From the NCBI GenBank assembly GCA_017621075.1, contig JAGATV010000052.1, positions 26,138-90,137 of the forward strand: DNA of 64,000 nt, written 5' to 3'. Below are positions 8,148 through 18,195 of this stretch, piece after piece. How positions within the stretch are numbered: position 1 is the stretch's first letter; every line of letters starts with the position of its first letter. This stretch comes from Lachnospiraceae bacterium (GTDB lineage: Bacteria; Bacillota; Clostridia; Lachnospirales; Lachnospiraceae). Position numbers and translations under genes: made by a program. The notes under the pieces are model-generated. The model was not told the DNA's origin. It searched no databases and was given only the letters and a program-made list of their open reading frames with translations.

Positions 8148-8936
8148 ATGGATATGATTTTGGATGAGATTGCAAAAGCCACCAGAGAGCGGGTGGAAGC
8201 ACAGAAGGCAGAAACCCCTCTGGCAGAGGTTCGCGCAAGGGCCCTGGCGAAAGAACTTCACACGGGTTTCCCTTTTGAAAGGGCACTTGAGAAAGAAGGA
8301 ATGCGCTTTATCTGTGAGGTGAAGAAAGCCTCTCCCTCCAAGGGAGTGATCGCAGAGGATTTCCCTTACACACAGATCGCAAAGGAATATGAAAAGGCGG
8401 GAGCGGATGCCATTTCCGTGCTGACAGAGCCCTTTTATTTCCAGGGAAAGAATGAATATCTGACAAAGATCCGCAGTGCGGTAAAGCTTCCACTTTTGCG
8501 GAAGGATTTTACGGTAGATCCCTATATGATCTATGAGGCCAGGAATCTGGGGGCGGATGCGATCTTGCTGATCTGTGCCATCCTTTCCCCTATGGAACTT
8601 TCGGAATACGCAGGGATTGCAGAGGAACTGGGGCTGTCGGCGCTGGTGGAGGCCCATGACGAGGAAGAGATTGAGATGGCCAAGAAAGCAGGTGCCCGGA
8701 TCGTCGGCGTCAATAACCGAAACCTTAAGGATTTTATGGTGGATATCCAAAATTCCATCAGATTGCGGAATCTGGTGCCGGAAAATATCCTGTTCGTATC
8801 GGAGAGCGGTATGAAGACCAGGGAAGATATTGCAAGACTGGAGGAAAATGGTACGAATGCCGTCCTGATCGGGGAAACTTTTATGAAAAGCCCCAATAAG
8901 GAAGCGCTTTTGCGGGAACTGTCCGGCAGAAGATAA
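8148..8936 (+). CDS. trpC: Indole-3-glycerol phosphate synthase
   Basis: A 262-residue single-domain TIM barrel that closes the ring from CdRP to indole-3-glycerol phosphate. Family motifs are E-V-K-K-A-S-P-S-K-G (catalytic Lys), L-L-R-K-D-F, V-E-A-H-D-E, V-N-N-R-N-L-K and E-S-G. It is separate from TrpF. Two in-frame ATGs (8148 and 8154) are possible; the binding site is weak (AGGGG), so the exact start is uncertain by two codons. Confidence 0.96.
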   Translation: MDMILDEIAKATRERVEAQKAETPLAEVRARALAKELHTGFPFERALEKEGMRFICEVKKASPSKGVIAEDFPYTQIAKEYEKAGADAISVLTEPFYFQGKNEYLTKIRSAVKLPLLRKDFTVDPYMIYEARNLGADAILLICAILSPMELSEYAGIAEELGLSALVEAHDEEEIEMAKKAGARIVGVNNRNLKDFMVDIQNSIRLRNLVPENILFVSESGMKTREDIARLEENGTNAVLIGETFMKSPNKEALLRELSGRR

Positions 8937-8974
8937 AAGGGTGCAGGCACCCGGCACAGAAAACGGAGACAGGT

Positions 8975-9574
8975 ATGAAGATCAAGATATGCGGATTGTC
9001 CAGACAGGCAGATATAGAATATGCCAATCAATTGAAGCCGGACTATATCGGTTTTGTTTTTTATGAAAAGAGCAGAAGATATGTCACCAAAGAACAGGCG
9101 GCGGACCTAAAGAGGCACCTTGATCCCGGGATCAAGGCGGTGGGGGTGTTTTTGGATGCTCCCATAGAGGAAGTGATTTCTCTTTTGGATGAGGGAATCA
9201 TCGATCTGGCCCAGCTTCACGGAGAGGAATCGGAGGAGGATATCCGGTACATTAAGGCAGTTACCGGCAGGGAGGTCATTAAGGCGGTCAGGGCCGGAAA
9301 ACATTATGAGGTGGAAGCGTGGCTGGATTCTGCGGCAGATTACCTTTTGTTTGACAGCGGGGCCGGCTCCGGTGAAGTCTTTGACTGGTCCCTGCTCTTA
9401 GATGTGAACAGAGAATATTTTCTGGCAGGAGGGCTTCGGACAGAAAATATCGAGGAAGCGGCAGGCACATTGCGGCCCTTTGCCATCGATTTAAGCTCCG
9501 GTGTGGAGACGGATGGGTATAAGGACTTTGAGAAAATGAAGGACGCAGTTTGTCTGGCACACAGGTTAAGGTGA
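8975..9574 (+). CDS. trpF: Phosphoribosylanthranilate isomerase
   Basis: A 199-residue TIM-barrel isomerase (PRA to CdRP). The N-terminus K-I-K-I-C-G-L carries the catalytic Cys, and L-F-D-S-G-A-G-S-G holds the catalytic Asp and phosphate loop. G-G-L near 150 and D-L-S-S-G-V-E-T complete the signature. It is preceded by a 38-base gap after trpC. The sequence is shorter on its C-terminal side than some homologues, but all motifs are present. Confidence 0.95.
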   Translation: MKIKICGLSRQADIEYANQLKPDYIGFVFYEKSRRYVTKEQAADLKRHLDPGIKAVGVFLDAPIEEVISLLDEGIIDLAQLHGEESEEDIRYIKAVTGREVIKAVRAGKHYEVEAWLDSAADYLLFDSGAGSGEVFDWSLLLDVNREYFLAGGLRTENIEEAAGTLRPFAIDLSSGVETDGYKDFEKMKDAVCLAHRLR

Positions 9575-9644
9575 GAAGAAAAACGGTATGTAAAGAGAAC
9601 CGGGATATTTTGCAGACAATATTTATGGAAAGAGGATAGGAAAG

Positions 9645-10829
9645 ATGAGTAAGGGACGTTATGGAATACACGGAGGACAGTACATTTCAGAGACCCTGAT
9701 GAATGAACTGATCAGGCTGGAAGAGGCTTATGAGCATTACAAGAACGATCCTGAGTTCAATGCAGAACTCAGCAAGCTGTTGAATGAGTATGCAGGAAGG
9801 CCTTCTTTATTATATTATGCGGAGAAGATGACCAAAGATCTGGGGGGAGCAAAGATCTATTTGAAGCGGGAGGATTTGAATCACACCGGCTCCCACAAGA
9901 TTAATAATGTGCTGGGGCAGGTGCTCCTTGCAAAGAAGATGGGAAAGACCCGCGTGATCGCAGAGACGGGAGCCGGGCAGCACGGTGTGGCCACAGCTAC
10001 GGCAGCGGCACTTTTTGGTATGGAATGCGAGATCTTTATGGGAAAGGAAGATACCGACAGACAGGCGCTGAATGTGTACCGCATGGAGCTTTTGGGAGCC
10101 AAGGTGCATCCTGTTACCACGGGCACGATGACATTAAAAGATGCCGTCAATGACACCATGAGAGAGTGGAGCAACAGAGTGTCCGATACCCATTATGTCC
10201 TGGGCTCGGTGATGGGCCCCCATCCCTTCCCTATGATCGTAAGGGATTTCCAGAGCGTTATCAGCAGGGAGGCAAAACAGCAGATCCTTGAGGCGGAAGG
10301 CAAGCTTCCGGCGGCCGTGGTGGCCTGTGTGGGCGGCGGCAGCAATGCCATGGGAGCCTTCTACAATTTCATCGAAGATAAGGAAGTGGAACTGATCGGC
10401 TGCGAGGCGGCCGGTAAGGGAGTAGACACCGAACTTCATGCGGCGACCATCGCCAAGGGAAGCCTGGGTATCTTCCACGGCATGCAATCTTACTTCTGCC
10501 AGGATGAATACGGACAGATCGCACCGGTGTATTCCATTTCCGCAGGACTGGATTATCCCGGTATCGGACCGGAGCATGCATACCTGCATGATATCGGCAG
10601 GGCGCAGTATGTGCCGGTAACCGATGAGGAGGCAGTGGAGGCTTTTGAATACCTGTCAAGGACGGAGGGCATCATCCCCGCCATCGAAAGTGCCCATGCC
10701 ATTGCCCAGGTAAGGAAGATAGCAAAGAATTACAGAAAGGATCAGAGCATCATTGTCTGTGTTTCCGGGCGCGGTGACAAGGACGTGGCAGCCATTGCAA
10801 GATACAGGGGGGTAGACATCCATGACTAA
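9645..10829 (+). CDS. trpB: Tryptophan synthase beta chain
   Basis: A 394-residue PLP enzyme that condenses indole with serine. The PLP lysine is in H-T-G-S-H-K-I-N-N, the substrate loop is E-T-G-A-G-Q-H-G, and the cofactor phosphate loop is G-G-G-S-N-A-M-G. It is the TrpB1 type, meant to work with the TrpA encoded immediately downstream. It overlaps trpA by 8 bases. The ATG at 9645 is preceded by AGGATAGGAAAG. Confidence 0.97.
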   Translation: MSKGRYGIHGGQYISETLMNELIRLEEAYEHYKNDPEFNAELSKLLNEYAGRPSLLYYAEKMTKDLGGAKIYLKREDLNHTGSHKINNVLGQVLLAKKMGKTRVIAETGAGQHGVATATAAALFGMECEIFMGKEDTDRQALNVYRMELLGAKVHPVTTGTMTLKDAVNDTMREWSNRVSDTHYVLGSVMGPHPFPMIVRDFQSVISREAKQQILEAEGKLPAAVVACVGGGSNAMGAFYNFIEDKEVELIGCEAAGKGVDTELHAATIAKGSLGIFHGMQSYFCQDEYGQIAPVYSISAGLDYPGIGPEHAYLHDIGRAQYVPVTDEEAVEAFEYLSRTEGIIPAIESAHAIAQVRKIAKNYRKDQSIIVCVSGRGDKDVAAIARYRGVDIHD

Positions 10830-11607
10830 CAAATTGAGCAAAGTATTTGATACACCAAACAAAAAAGCATTCATTGCCTTCCTTACGGCAGGCGACCCCG
10901 ATGCGGACAGCACCGTGAAATTCATCCTGGAAATGGAGAAGGCGGGGGCGGATCTGGTGGAGATCGGCATCCCCTTTTCAGATCCTACCGCAGAGGGCGT
11001 GGTGATCCAGGAGGCCAATATCAGGGCGCTTGGAAACGGAATGACCACGGACGGAGCCTTTGACATCGTGCGCAGGGTGAGGGAGACCTCCCAGATCCCG
11101 TTGGCTTTCATGACATATGTAAATCCTGTCTTTCATTACGGTTATGACCGGTTTTTCCAAAAATGTGAGGAATTAGGGGTAGATGCCATCATCATTCCGG
11201 ATCTTCCTTATGAGGAAAAGGCGGAGGTGGAAGGGCCGGCCAAAGCTCACAATGTGGCCCTGATTTCCATGATCGCACCCACCTCGGAGAGCCGCATCCG
11301 CACCATAGCATCCGAGGCGGAAGGCTTTATCTATGTGGTGAGTTCCATGGGAGTGACCGGAGTCCGCAGTGAGATCCGCACAGACCTTGGCTCTATTGTG
11401 GAACATATCCGCAAGGCCACGGATGTACCCTGTGCCATAGGATTCGGCATCAGCACACCCAAACAGGCGAAAGATATGGCGGCTCTTTCCGACGGAGCCA
11501 TCGTGGGCAGCGCCATTGTCCGCCTGATCGCAGAACACGGCGCAGATGCCGCTCCCTACATTTCACGGTATGTAAGCAGCATGAAGGCCGCAGTCCTGGA
11601 AGCGTAA
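10822..11607 (+). CDS. trpA: Tryptophan synthase alpha chain
   Basis: A 261-residue TIM barrel that cleaves indole-3-glycerol phosphate and channels indole to TrpB. The catalytic Glu is in [11 protein letters not shown] and the catalytic Asp in I-I-P-D-L-P. The phosphate-binding G-F-G-I-S and the V-G-S-A sequence are present. It is the last gene of the trp operon (order EGDCFBA); a weak hairpin and a new promoter follow. Confidence 0.96.
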   Translation: MTNKLSKVFDTPNKKAFIAFLTAGDPDADSTVKFILEMEKAGADLVEIGIPFSDPTAEGVVIQEANIRALGNGMTTDGAFDIVRRVRETSQIPLAFMTYVNPVFHYGYDRFFQKCEELGVDAIIIPDLPYEEKAEVEGPAKAHNVALISMIAPTSESRIRTIASEAEGFIYVVSSMGVTGVRSEIRTDLGSIVEHIRKATDVPCAIGFGISTPKQAKDMAALSDGAIVGSAIVRLIAEHGADAAPYISRYVSSMKAAVLEA

Positions 11608-11608
11608 T

Positions 11609-11639
11609 GGGGATTTGCAAATTTTTCAAATTCCCTTAT
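11609..11639 (+). terminator. Weak terminator at the end of the trp operon
   Basis: GGGGATTTG (11609-11617) pairs with CAAATTCCC (11627-11635), with one G-T pair, followed by TTATT. It lies directly before the yceD promoter. Confidence 0.4.
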
Positions 11640-11667
11640 TGACAAATCCCCCTTCACTATGTATAAT
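11639..11667 (+). promoter_or_regulatory. Consensus sigma-A promoter for yceD-rpmF
   Basis: TTGACA (11639-11644), a 17-base spacer and TATAAT (11662-11667): a full match to both consensus hexamers, as expected for a ribosomal protein transcript. Confidence 0.88.
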
Positions 11668-11704
11668 AAACCAGTGTGTAAAAATGCACTGCATAGGAGT
11701 CAGT

Positions 11705-12223
11705 ATGCTGGTTAATTTATCTGATGTCTTAACATCGCAAGGCAAAGTAATAGAGACCACGGTGCCCATAGAGCTTACAAGCTTTCAGAGCAGACTGGGA
11801 GACTTTCCCGTTACGGACAAGACCCCTGTAACATTTACCTTTACCAATGCCGGAACGGACAGGGCTAAGGTGGAGGGGAGCGCAAAGATCACTTTTGATA
11901 CTTTGTGTGACAGATGTCTGACCAAGGTGCCGGTGACCCTGGATCTTTTGTTTGAGAGGATCGTTACTTCACCTGATGTGGAGACGGAGGATGAGGACAG
12001 CCGGGATTACATGGAAGGCTATCAACTGGATGCAGAGGCTCTTCTGCAAAATGAAATTATAGTAAACTGGCCTGTGAAGATTCTGTGTAAAGAAGACTGC
12101 AAGGGCGTATGTCCCAAGTGTGGACAGAATCGGAATACGAAGGATTGTGGATGCGATACATTTGTTCCCGACCCGCGTATGGCAGTGTTAAAAGATATCT
12201 TCAACGCGAATAAGGAGGTGTAA
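11705..12223 (+). CDS. YceD/DUF177 family protein
   Basis: A 172-residue DUF177 protein, a family regularly encoded next to rpmF and linked in other bacteria and plants to 23S rRNA processing or accumulation. Cysteines in C-D-R-C (near 64) and in a cluster C-K-E-D-C-K-G-V-C-P-K-C followed by C-G-C near the C-terminus suggest metal binding. ATG 11705 is chosen because the family begins with a short segment before the V-L-T-S-Q-G-K region, and because upstream in-frame codons overlap the promoter. AAGGAGGTG for rpmF lies at its 3' end. Confidence 0.88.
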   Translation: MLVNLSDVLTSQGKVIETTVPIELTSFQSRLGDFPVTDKTPVTFTFTNAGTDRAKVEGSAKITFDTLCDRCLTKVPVTLDLLFERIVTSPDVETEDEDSRDYMEGYQLDAEALLQNEIIVNWPVKILCKEDCKGVCPKCGQNRNTKDCGCDTFVPDPRMAVLKDIFNANKEV

Positions 12224-12225
12224 CG

Positions 12226-12405
12226 ATGTCTATTTGTCCTAAGAATAAATCTTCCAAAGGTAGAAGAGATAAGAGAAGAGCAAACTGGAAGATGAGTGCT
12301 CCTACATTGGTAAAGTGCAGCAAGTGCGGCGCACTGATGATGCCTCACAGAGTTTGTAAGGCTTGCGGTTCTTATAACAAGAAAGAAATCATCGCACAGG
12401 ATTAA
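12226..12405 (+). CDS. rpmF: 50S ribosomal protein L32
   Basis: A 59-residue basic protein starting M-S-I-C-P-K-N-K-S-S-K-G-R-R. It has the L32 pattern: lysine/arginine-rich first half, then a zinc ribbon C-S-K-C-G ... C-K-A-C-G. GGAGGTG lies 6 bases upstream. The first Cys (residue 4) is additional to the usual two CxxC pairs. It is followed by a strong terminator. Confidence 0.96.
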   Translation: MSICPKNKSSKGRRDKRRANWKMSAPTLVKCSKCGALMMPHRVCKACGSYNKKEIIAQD

Positions 12406-12418
12406 TAATGGAATCTGG

Positions 12419-12453
12419 TCAGGGACTTCAGGATTGAGGTCCTTGATTTTTTT
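12419..12453 (+). terminator. Intrinsic terminator after rpmF
   Basis: TCAGGGACTTCA (12419-12430) pairs with TGAGGTCCTTGA (12435-12446), with two G-T pairs, followed by seven T residues. Confidence 0.85.
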
Positions 12454-12467
12454 GCGGAAAATTCTTT

Positions 12468-12509
12468 TTGCGATTTTGTCTTGATTTTTATAATATGGTC
12501 TAGTATATT
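12468..12509 (+). promoter_or_regulatory. Candidate promoter(s) for plsX
   Basis: Two overlapping candidates: TTGCGA (12468-12473) with TAATAT (12491-12496), and TTGATT (12481-12486) with TATATT (12504-12509). Both have 17-base spacers. A promoter is expected here because a terminator lies just upstream. I see no clear FapR-type operator. Confidence 0.5.
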
Positions 12510-12553
12510 AAAATAAGATGTTCATACTATGAATTTTGGAAGGAAGCAGATAA

Positions 12554-13576
12554 ATGGCTGAATATGTAAATGTTGCTGTTGATGCCATGGGTGGCGACAA
12601 TGCTCCGGCAGAAGTCGTTAAAGGTGCTGTGGAAGCCATTCAGGAAGATAAGAGAGTCAAAGTTTTTCTGGTGGGCCGGGAACCTGCCATCAGGGCAGAG
12701 CTTCAGAAGTACACATTTCGTCCGGAGCAGTTAGAGGTGGTCCATGCGGAAGAGGTCATTGAGATGGCGGAGCCTCCTGTTATGGCGATCCGAAAAAAGA
12801 AAGATTCTTCTATCGTAAAAGCAATGTATATGGTGAAGAATGGGGAATGTGATGCATTTGTGTCTGCCGGGAGTACCGGTGCGGTACTGGTGGGAGGACA
12901 GATCATCGTGGGCCGTATCAAAGGTGTGGAGAGGCCTCCTCTTGCGCCGCTCATTCCCACCATGGACGGTGTAAGCCTCCTGATCGACTGCGGTGCCAAC
13001 GTGGATGCAAGGCCTTCTCATTTGGTACAGTTTGCAAAAATGGGAAGCGTATATATGGAAAATGTCATGGGAGTGAAGAACCCAAGAGTGGCGATCGTGA
13101 ATATCGGAGCCGAGGAGGAGAAGGGAAATGCCCTGGTAAAGGAGACATTTCCGCTGTTAAAGAACTGCCCCGACATCAACTTTACCGGAAGCATCGAGGC
13201 GAGGGATATTCCCAACGGCGCAGCAGATGTTATTGTGTGCGAGGCCTTTGTGGGCAATGTGATCCTGAAGATGTATGAGGGTGTGGGCGGAGCGCTGATC
13301 AAAAAGGTAAAGAGCGGCATGATGAGCTCTCTTCGCAGTAAGATCGGTGCATTGCTGGTGAAGCCGGCATTAAAGCAGACTTTAAAGTCCTTCGACACGG
13401 AGCAGTATGGCGGAGCGCCCCTGCTTGGACTGAACGGACTGGTGGTAAAGACCCACGGAAGCAGCAAGGCTGTGGAGATCAAGAATTCTATTCTGCAATG
13501 TATTACATTTAAAGAGCAGGAGATCAATGAAAAGATTAAAGAAAAGATCGTTGCAGAAGATCAAATAAAAGAATAA
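12554..13576 (+). CDS. plsX: Phosphate acyltransferase
   Basis: A 340-residue PlsX that makes acyl-phosphate from acyl-ACP, the entry step of the PlsX/PlsY route to phosphatidic acid. The N-terminus [12 protein letters not shown] is diagnostic; [11 protein letters not shown] and C-E-A-F-V-G-N are also conserved. Its partner plsY lies 27 kb downstream in this window, and acpP follows directly. The binding site is GGAAGGAAG. Confidence 0.97.
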   Translation: MAEYVNVAVDAMGGDNAPAEVVKGAVEAIQEDKRVKVFLVGREPAIRAELQKYTFRPEQLEVVHAEEVIEMAEPPVMAIRKKKDSSIVKAMYMVKNGECDAFVSAGSTGAVLVGGQIIVGRIKGVERPPLAPLIPTMDGVSLLIDCGANVDARPSHLVQFAKMGSVYMENVMGVKNPRVAIVNIGAEEEKGNALVKETFPLLKNCPDINFTGSIEARDIPNGAADVIVCEAFVGNVILKMYEGVGGALIKKVKSGMMSSLRSKIGALLVKPALKQTLKSFDTEQYGGAPLLGLNGLVVKTHGSSKAVEIKNSILQCITFKEQEINEKIKEKIVAEDQIKE

Positions 13577-13598
13577 GACAAGAAAGAAGGAACAGAAA

Positions 13599-13829
13599 AT
13601 GGAATTTGAAAAACTGAAAAATGTGATTGCGGAAGTACTGAACGTAGATCCCGAGGAAATTACAATGGAGACTACTTTCACGGATGATCTTGGAGCTGAT
13701 TCTTTGGATCTTTATCAGATCATCATGGGGATCGAGGAAGTATTCGATATAGAGGTTCCTGCGGAGACTGCAGAACAGATTACTACAGTAGAACAGGCTG
13801 TAGAAATGATTAAGAGCGCTTTGAACTAA
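13599..13829 (+). CDS. acpP: Acyl carrier protein
   Basis: A 76-residue acidic carrier. Ser35 in D-S-L is the phosphopantetheine site within L-G-A-D-S-L-D-L. It carries growing acyl chains for fatty acid synthesis and supplies acyl groups to PlsX. The binding site is AAGAAGGAAC. It sits 22 bases after plsX. Confidence 0.97.
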   Translation: MEFEKLKNVIAEVLNVDPEEITMETTFTDDLGADSLDLYQIIMGIEEVFDIEVPAETAEQITTVEQAVEMIKSALN

Positions 13830-13844
13830 ATCTGAATGCTTTTG

Positions 13845-13890
13845 TATTCCCGGATTGAGTCCATGATTCCATTCGGGAATATTTGTTTTT
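13845..13890 (+). terminator. Terminator or attenuator between acpP and rnc
   Basis: TATTCCCG (13845-13852) pairs with CGGGAATA (13874-13881), followed by TTTGTTTTT. It would cut the abundant plsX-acpP transcript off from rnc-smc, or let part of it through. Confidence 0.6.
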
Positions 13891-13903
13891 GTCGGAGGAA
13901 GAA

Positions 13904-14617
13904 ATGATAGAAGGATATACCCTGGAGGAATTGGAGAGACGTCTCGGGTACAGATTTAAAGAACGGTCTCTGTTAAAGCGGGCACTGACCCACAGTTCCT
14001 TTATGAATGAGCAAAAGATCAATAAGAACGGAGACTATGAACGTCTGGAATTTCTGGGGGATGCAGTTTTGGAACTGGTGACCAGCGAATTCCTTTTTAA
14101 AGAGCATCCGGAAGTCCCGGAGGGAGAGCTGACCAAAATGCGGGCGTCCATTGTCTGTGAACCGTCCCTGGCATTTTGCGCCCGGGATCTGGAGCTGGGG
14201 CAGTTCCTCTTTTTGGGAAAGGGAGAGGAATCTACCGGTGGCAGGCAGCGCGACAGCATTACCTCCGATGTCATGGAGGCTGTGGCAGGCGCTATCTATC
14301 TGGACGGCGGCATGGAGGCGGCCAGGGACTATATCAATCGGTTTATCCTGTCCGATCTTGAGGATAAGCAACTGTTCTATGACAGCAAGAGTAATCTGCA
14401 GGAGCTGATCCAGGGCAAATTAAAAAAAGATTTTCATTACGAGCTTTTGGAGGAAAGCGGACCGGAGCATGACAAGACCTTTGTGTCGGAGGTGGTCATG
14501 GAGGGTGAGAGCCTGGGCAGAGGGTCCGGAAGAACAAAAAAAGCGGCAGAGCAGCAGGCTGCCTACAGGGCGCTCCTGCTTTTGAGGGATAGAGGATATG
14601 TATTTAAAAAGCATTGA
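13904..14617 (+). CDS. rnc: Ribonuclease III
   Basis: A 237-residue double-strand-specific endonuclease for rRNA and mRNA processing. The catalytic signature E-R-L-E-F-L-G-D-A-V-L is near residue 45, and the second acidic site is D-V-M-E-A. A dsRNA-binding domain (about 165-235) ends in K-K-A-A-E-Q-Q-A-A. ATG 13904 has GGAGGAAGAA upstream; a TTG at 13883 would start in the terminator tail. It overlaps smc by 20 bases. Confidence 0.96.
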   Translation: MIEGYTLEELERRLGYRFKERSLLKRALTHSSFMNEQKINKNGDYERLEFLGDAVLELVTSEFLFKEHPEVPEGELTKMRASIVCEPSLAFCARDLELGQFLFLGKGEESTGGRQRDSITSDVMEAVAGAIYLDGGMEAARDYINRFILSDLEDKQLFYDSKSNLQELIQGKLKKDFHYELLEESGPEHDKTFVSEVVMEGESLGRGSGRTKKAAEQQAAYRALLLLRDRGYVFKKH

Positions 14618-17600
14618 GGTACAAGGGTTTAAATCCTTTGCAAACAAAATAGTGTTCCAGTTCCACAATGGGATCACGGGTATTGTGGGACCCAACGGAA
14701 GCGGAAAGAGCAACGTAGCGGACGCTGTGCGATGGGTCCTGGGTGAACAGCGTATCAAGCAGCTTCGCGGCTCCAGCATGCAGGATGTCATTTTCTCGGG
14801 AACAGAGACCAGAAAGCCTTTGAGCTATGCTTATGTGGCTATCACGCTGGACAATTCCGACCATCAGCTTGCCATTGATTATGAAGAGGTAACGGTGGCC
14901 AGAAGAATTTACCGTTCCGGAGAAAGTGAATATCTCATCAACGGTACCGTATGCCGTCTGAAGGACATCAATGAACTGTTCTATGATACCGGCATCGGTA
15001 AGGAAGGATATTCCATCATCGGCCAGGGCCAGATCGACAAGATCTTAAGCGGCAAGCCGGAGGAGAGGCGGGAGCTTTTTGACGAGGCTGCCGGTATCGT
15101 AAAATTTAAACGCCGCAAGGCGGCTGCCCAGACTAAGCTGGAAAACGAAAAGCAGAATCTGGTGCGTGTCAACGATATCCTCTCTGAATTGGAAAAACAG
15201 GTGGGACCTTTAGAGAAGCAGTCTGAGACCGCCAAGATCTATCTTCGCAAGAAGGAAGAATTGAAGACCTTGGATGTCAATGTCTTTCTCATGGAAAACA
15301 ACCGCCTGCGGGAGCAGCTTTCCTCTGTGGAGGAAAAATACCGCATTGCAAGCGGGGATCTGGCCCAGACTACAGAAAAGTACCAGGGGATCAAGGAGGA
15401 GTACGAGCGTATCCAGGAGGAGATCGAGAGCCTGGATGCCACCATCGAACAGGCCAGGGCCAGTCTTACCGATACAGGGCTTCTTCGTGGAAAGCTGGAA
15501 GGCGAGATCAATGTCTTAAAGGAGCAGATCAATTCAGCCAGAGGCAGCGAGAATCATTTAAACAGCCGCCGCAGTACTTTGGAAGCGGAGATCGCCTCCA
15601 AGGAGGAGGAAAAGAGCTCCATCCTTGCCGAAAAGGATGAGGCGGACCGAAATGTGCAGGAAATCACAGAGACTGCGGATCAGGTCAAGGCAGAGCTTGA
15701 GTCGGTGCAGCAGAAGATCGCCGAGCTGAATCTGAATATTGAGGCCGGTAAGAATACCATTATCGGGGAGCTGAATCAGCGTGCTACCATCAAATCCAAG
15801 ATGGGGCGCTTTGACAGCATGATGGAGCAGGTCAATATCCGCAAGGCGGAGCTCAATTCCAGACTCCTGCGTGCCAAATCCGATGAGGCAGCCAGGGAGG
15901 AGACCATAAAGAAGCTGGAGAAAGAGTTTGGTAAGATAGACGGCGAGCTTGGCACCATGAATGAACAGCAGGCAGCCATGGAACTGGAGCTTGGCGATAT
16001 CAGGGAGTCTTTGACCCATGCAGATGAAAAGCTCCGTGAAAACCAGAATCTATACCATCAGGAAAAATCCAAATTGGATACTCTGACCAATCTGACGGAA
16101 CGCTATGAAGGTTATGGCGGCAGCGTCAAGAAGGTCATGGAGCAGAAGGAGAAAGAAAAAGGCATCATTGGCGTCGTTGCGGATATCATTAAAGTAGAAA
16201 AGAAATATGAGACCGCTGTCGAGACTGCACTTGGCGGAAATATCCAGAACATTGTTACCGATGACGAGGAAACCGCCAAGAAGATGATCCGGTATTTAAA
16301 GGATAACCGGCTGGGCAGAGCCACCTTCCTGCCCCTTACCAGCATCACCAATCCTCAGGAGTTCAAGAATCCGGAAGCGCTGAAGGAGAAGGGCGTCATC
16401 GGCATGGCGGATGAGGTGGTGCAGACTGAGAAGAAATACAAAAATGTCGCCAAAGCCATGCTGGGGCGTATCGTGGTAGTGGATAATGTGGACAATGCCG
16501 TAAAGATCGCCCGCAAATTTGATTATGGCATCCGCATGGTGACCCTGGAGGGCGAGCTTTTGGTGCCCGGCGGCGCCATCAGCGGCGGTGCTTTCAAGAA
16601 TAACAGTAATCTCCTGGGCCGGAGACGTGAGATCGAAGAACTGGAAAAGAAGATCAAGAAGATATTGGAAACCATTGATGAGCTGAATGCGCAGATCGTG
16701 GAGACCAAGTCCCGGCGCAATAAGCTGCGCATGGATGTGGAGGCGCTGAAAGCAGACATCCAGAGAAAGACCATCGAGCAGAATACTGCCCGTCTGAATA
16801 TTGCCCAGGCGCGGGAACGTATGGAGGAAGAAGCCGAGAGCGTACAATCCCTGAAGCTGGAGGAACAGGATATTGAAGGCAAGATCTTTGAGATCAGGGA
16901 GAGCAAGGAATCCATTCAAAAGGAACTTGCCGACAGTGAGGCGCTGGAGAGATCTACCCAGGAACAGATTCTTGTATTCCAGAAAGAACTGGAAGAAAAG
17001 CGGGCTCTGGAGACTGAGGCTGCAGGCAAGGTGGCAGAGTGGGATCTGAAGGTGGAGAAGATGCGCCAGGCACAGACCTTCAAACAGACCAACGTGGACC
17101 GTATCAACGGGGAACTGGAAAGAAGCAATGAGGAATTAAAGGAAATCCTGACTGCGCTGGATGATAATGCCAAGGAAGTGGAGCGCAAATACCACAATAT
17201 TGAAGAATTGGAAAAGACCATTGCAGCATCTTTTGATGAGCAGAATGAGTCTGAGCATAAGCTGAAGGAAGAGATCGCGAGAAAGGAAGAACTCAGTGCA
17301 AAACAGAAGAACTTCTTTAAGAGCCGCGAGGAAATGTCACAGCAGATGAATGCTCTGGACAAAGAAGTTTACCGTCTGAATGCCCAGAAGGAAAAGCTTG
17401 AGGAATCCATGGAAGCCCAGATCAATTATATGTGGGATGAGTATGAGATCACCTTAAGCGATGCTGCATCCGTCCGCAATGAAGAGATGAACGATCTGCC
17501 TGCCATGAAGCGGGAGATCGGTTCCCTGAAGGATCAGATCCGCAAGCTGGGGGATGTGAACGTCAATGCCATTGAAGATTACAAGAACTTAATGGAGCGT

Positions 17601-18158
17601 TTCACTTTCTTGAAGACTCAGCACGATGACCTGGTGGAGGCAGAAAAGACCCTGGAGGGTATCATTGCCGAGCTGGATGCAGCCATGAGAAAGCAGTTTA
17701 CCGAGAAGTTTGCCGAGATCAACAGGGAATTCGACAAGGTATTTAAGGAACTGTTCGGCGGCGGTAAAGGCACCGTGGAATTGATGGAGGACGAGGATAT
17801 CCTGGAGGCAGGCATCAGGATCATTGCACAGCCCCCGGGAAAGAAGCTGCAGAATATGATGCAGCTGTCCGGCGGCGAGAAAGCGCTGACGGCGATTTCC
17901 CTGCTGTTTGCCATCCAGAACTTAAAACCTTCTCCGTTCTGCCTTTTGGACGAGATCGAAGCGGCATTGGATGATTCCAATGTGGGCCGGTTTGCCAAGT
18001 ATCTACATAAGCTGACAAAGAACACGCAGTTTATTGTCATTACCCACAGAAGAGGTACTATGGAGCAGGTGGACAGATTGTATGGGATCACCATGCAGGA
18101 AAAGGGTGTGTCCACTCTGGTCAGCGTGAACCTGATTGATAAGGAACTGGATGATTAG
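14598..18158 (+). CDS. smc: Chromosome segregation ATPase SMC
   Basis: A 1186-residue condensin subunit. The N-terminal ATPase half has Walker A G-P-N-G-S-G-K-S (near 32-39). Long coiled coils follow (about 170-500 and 670-1010), with a hinge domain (about 520-645) containing G-G-N-I-Q-N and G-G-A-I-S-G-G. The C-terminal half has the ABC signature L-S-G-G-E-K-A-L and Walker B L-L-D-E-I-E-A-A-L-D. It compacts and segregates the origin region with ScpA/ScpB, which are not in this window. Length is typical. It begins within the end of rnc. Confidence 0.97.
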   Translation: MYLKSIEVQGFKSFANKIVFQFHNGITGIVGPNGSGKSNVADAVRWVLGEQRIKQLRGSSMQDVIFSGTETRKPLSYAYVAITLDNSDHQLAIDYEEVTVARRIYRSGESEYLINGTVCRLKDINELFYDTGIGKEGYSIIGQGQIDKILSGKPEERRELFDEAAGIVKFKRRKAAAQTKLENEKQNLVRVNDILSELEKQVGPLEKQSETAKIYLRKKEELKTLDVNVFLMENNRLREQLSSVEEKYRIASGDLAQTTEKYQGIKEEYERIQEEIESLDATIEQARASLTDTGLLRGKLEGEINVLKEQINSARGSENHLNSRRSTLEAEIASKEEEKSSILAEKDEADRNVQEITETADQVKAELESVQQKIAELNLNIEAGKNTIIGELNQRATIKSKMGRFDSMMEQVNIRKAELNSRLLRAKSDEAAREETIKKLEKEFGKIDGELGTMNEQQAAMELELGDIRESLTHADEKLRENQNLYHQEKSKLDTLTNLTERYEGYGGSVKKVMEQKEKEKGIIGVVADIIKVEKKYETAVETALGGNIQNIVTDDEETAKKMIRYLKDNRLGRATFLPLTSITNPQEFKNPEALKEKGVIGMADEVVQTEKKYKNVAKAMLGRIVVVDNVDNAVKIARKFDYGIRMVTLEGELLVPGGAISGGAFKNNSNLLGRRREIEELEKKIKKILETIDELNAQIVETKSRRNKLRMDVEALKADIQRKTIEQNTARLNIAQARERMEEEAESVQSLKLEEQDIEGKIFEIRESKESIQKELADSEALERSTQEQILVFQKELEEKRALETEAAGKVAEWDLKVEKMRQAQTFKQTNVDRINGELERSNEELKEILTALDDNAKEVERKYHNIEELEKTIAASFDEQNESEHKLKEEIARKEELSAKQKNFFKSREEMSQQMNALDKEVYRLNAQKEKLEESMEAQINYMWDEYEITLSDAASVRNEEMNDLPAMKREIGSLKDQIRKLGDVNVNAIEDYKNLMERFTFLKTQHDDLVEAEKTLEGIIAELDAAMRKQFTEKFAEINREFDKVFKELFGGGKGTVELMEDEDILEAGIRIIAQPPGKKLQNMMQLSGGEKALTAISLLFAIQNLKPSPFCLLDEIEAALDDSNVGRFAKYLHKLTKNTQFIVITHRRGTMEQVDRLYGITMQEKGVSTLVSVNLIDKELDD

Positions 18159-18195
18159 TTGTTGGGAATCATATCGATTCAGAAACGAGGCGGGT

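Noticed and set aside
8004-8957. A 317-codon minus-strand frame over trpC
   Set aside because: Antisense of trpC; no binding site and no protein family features.
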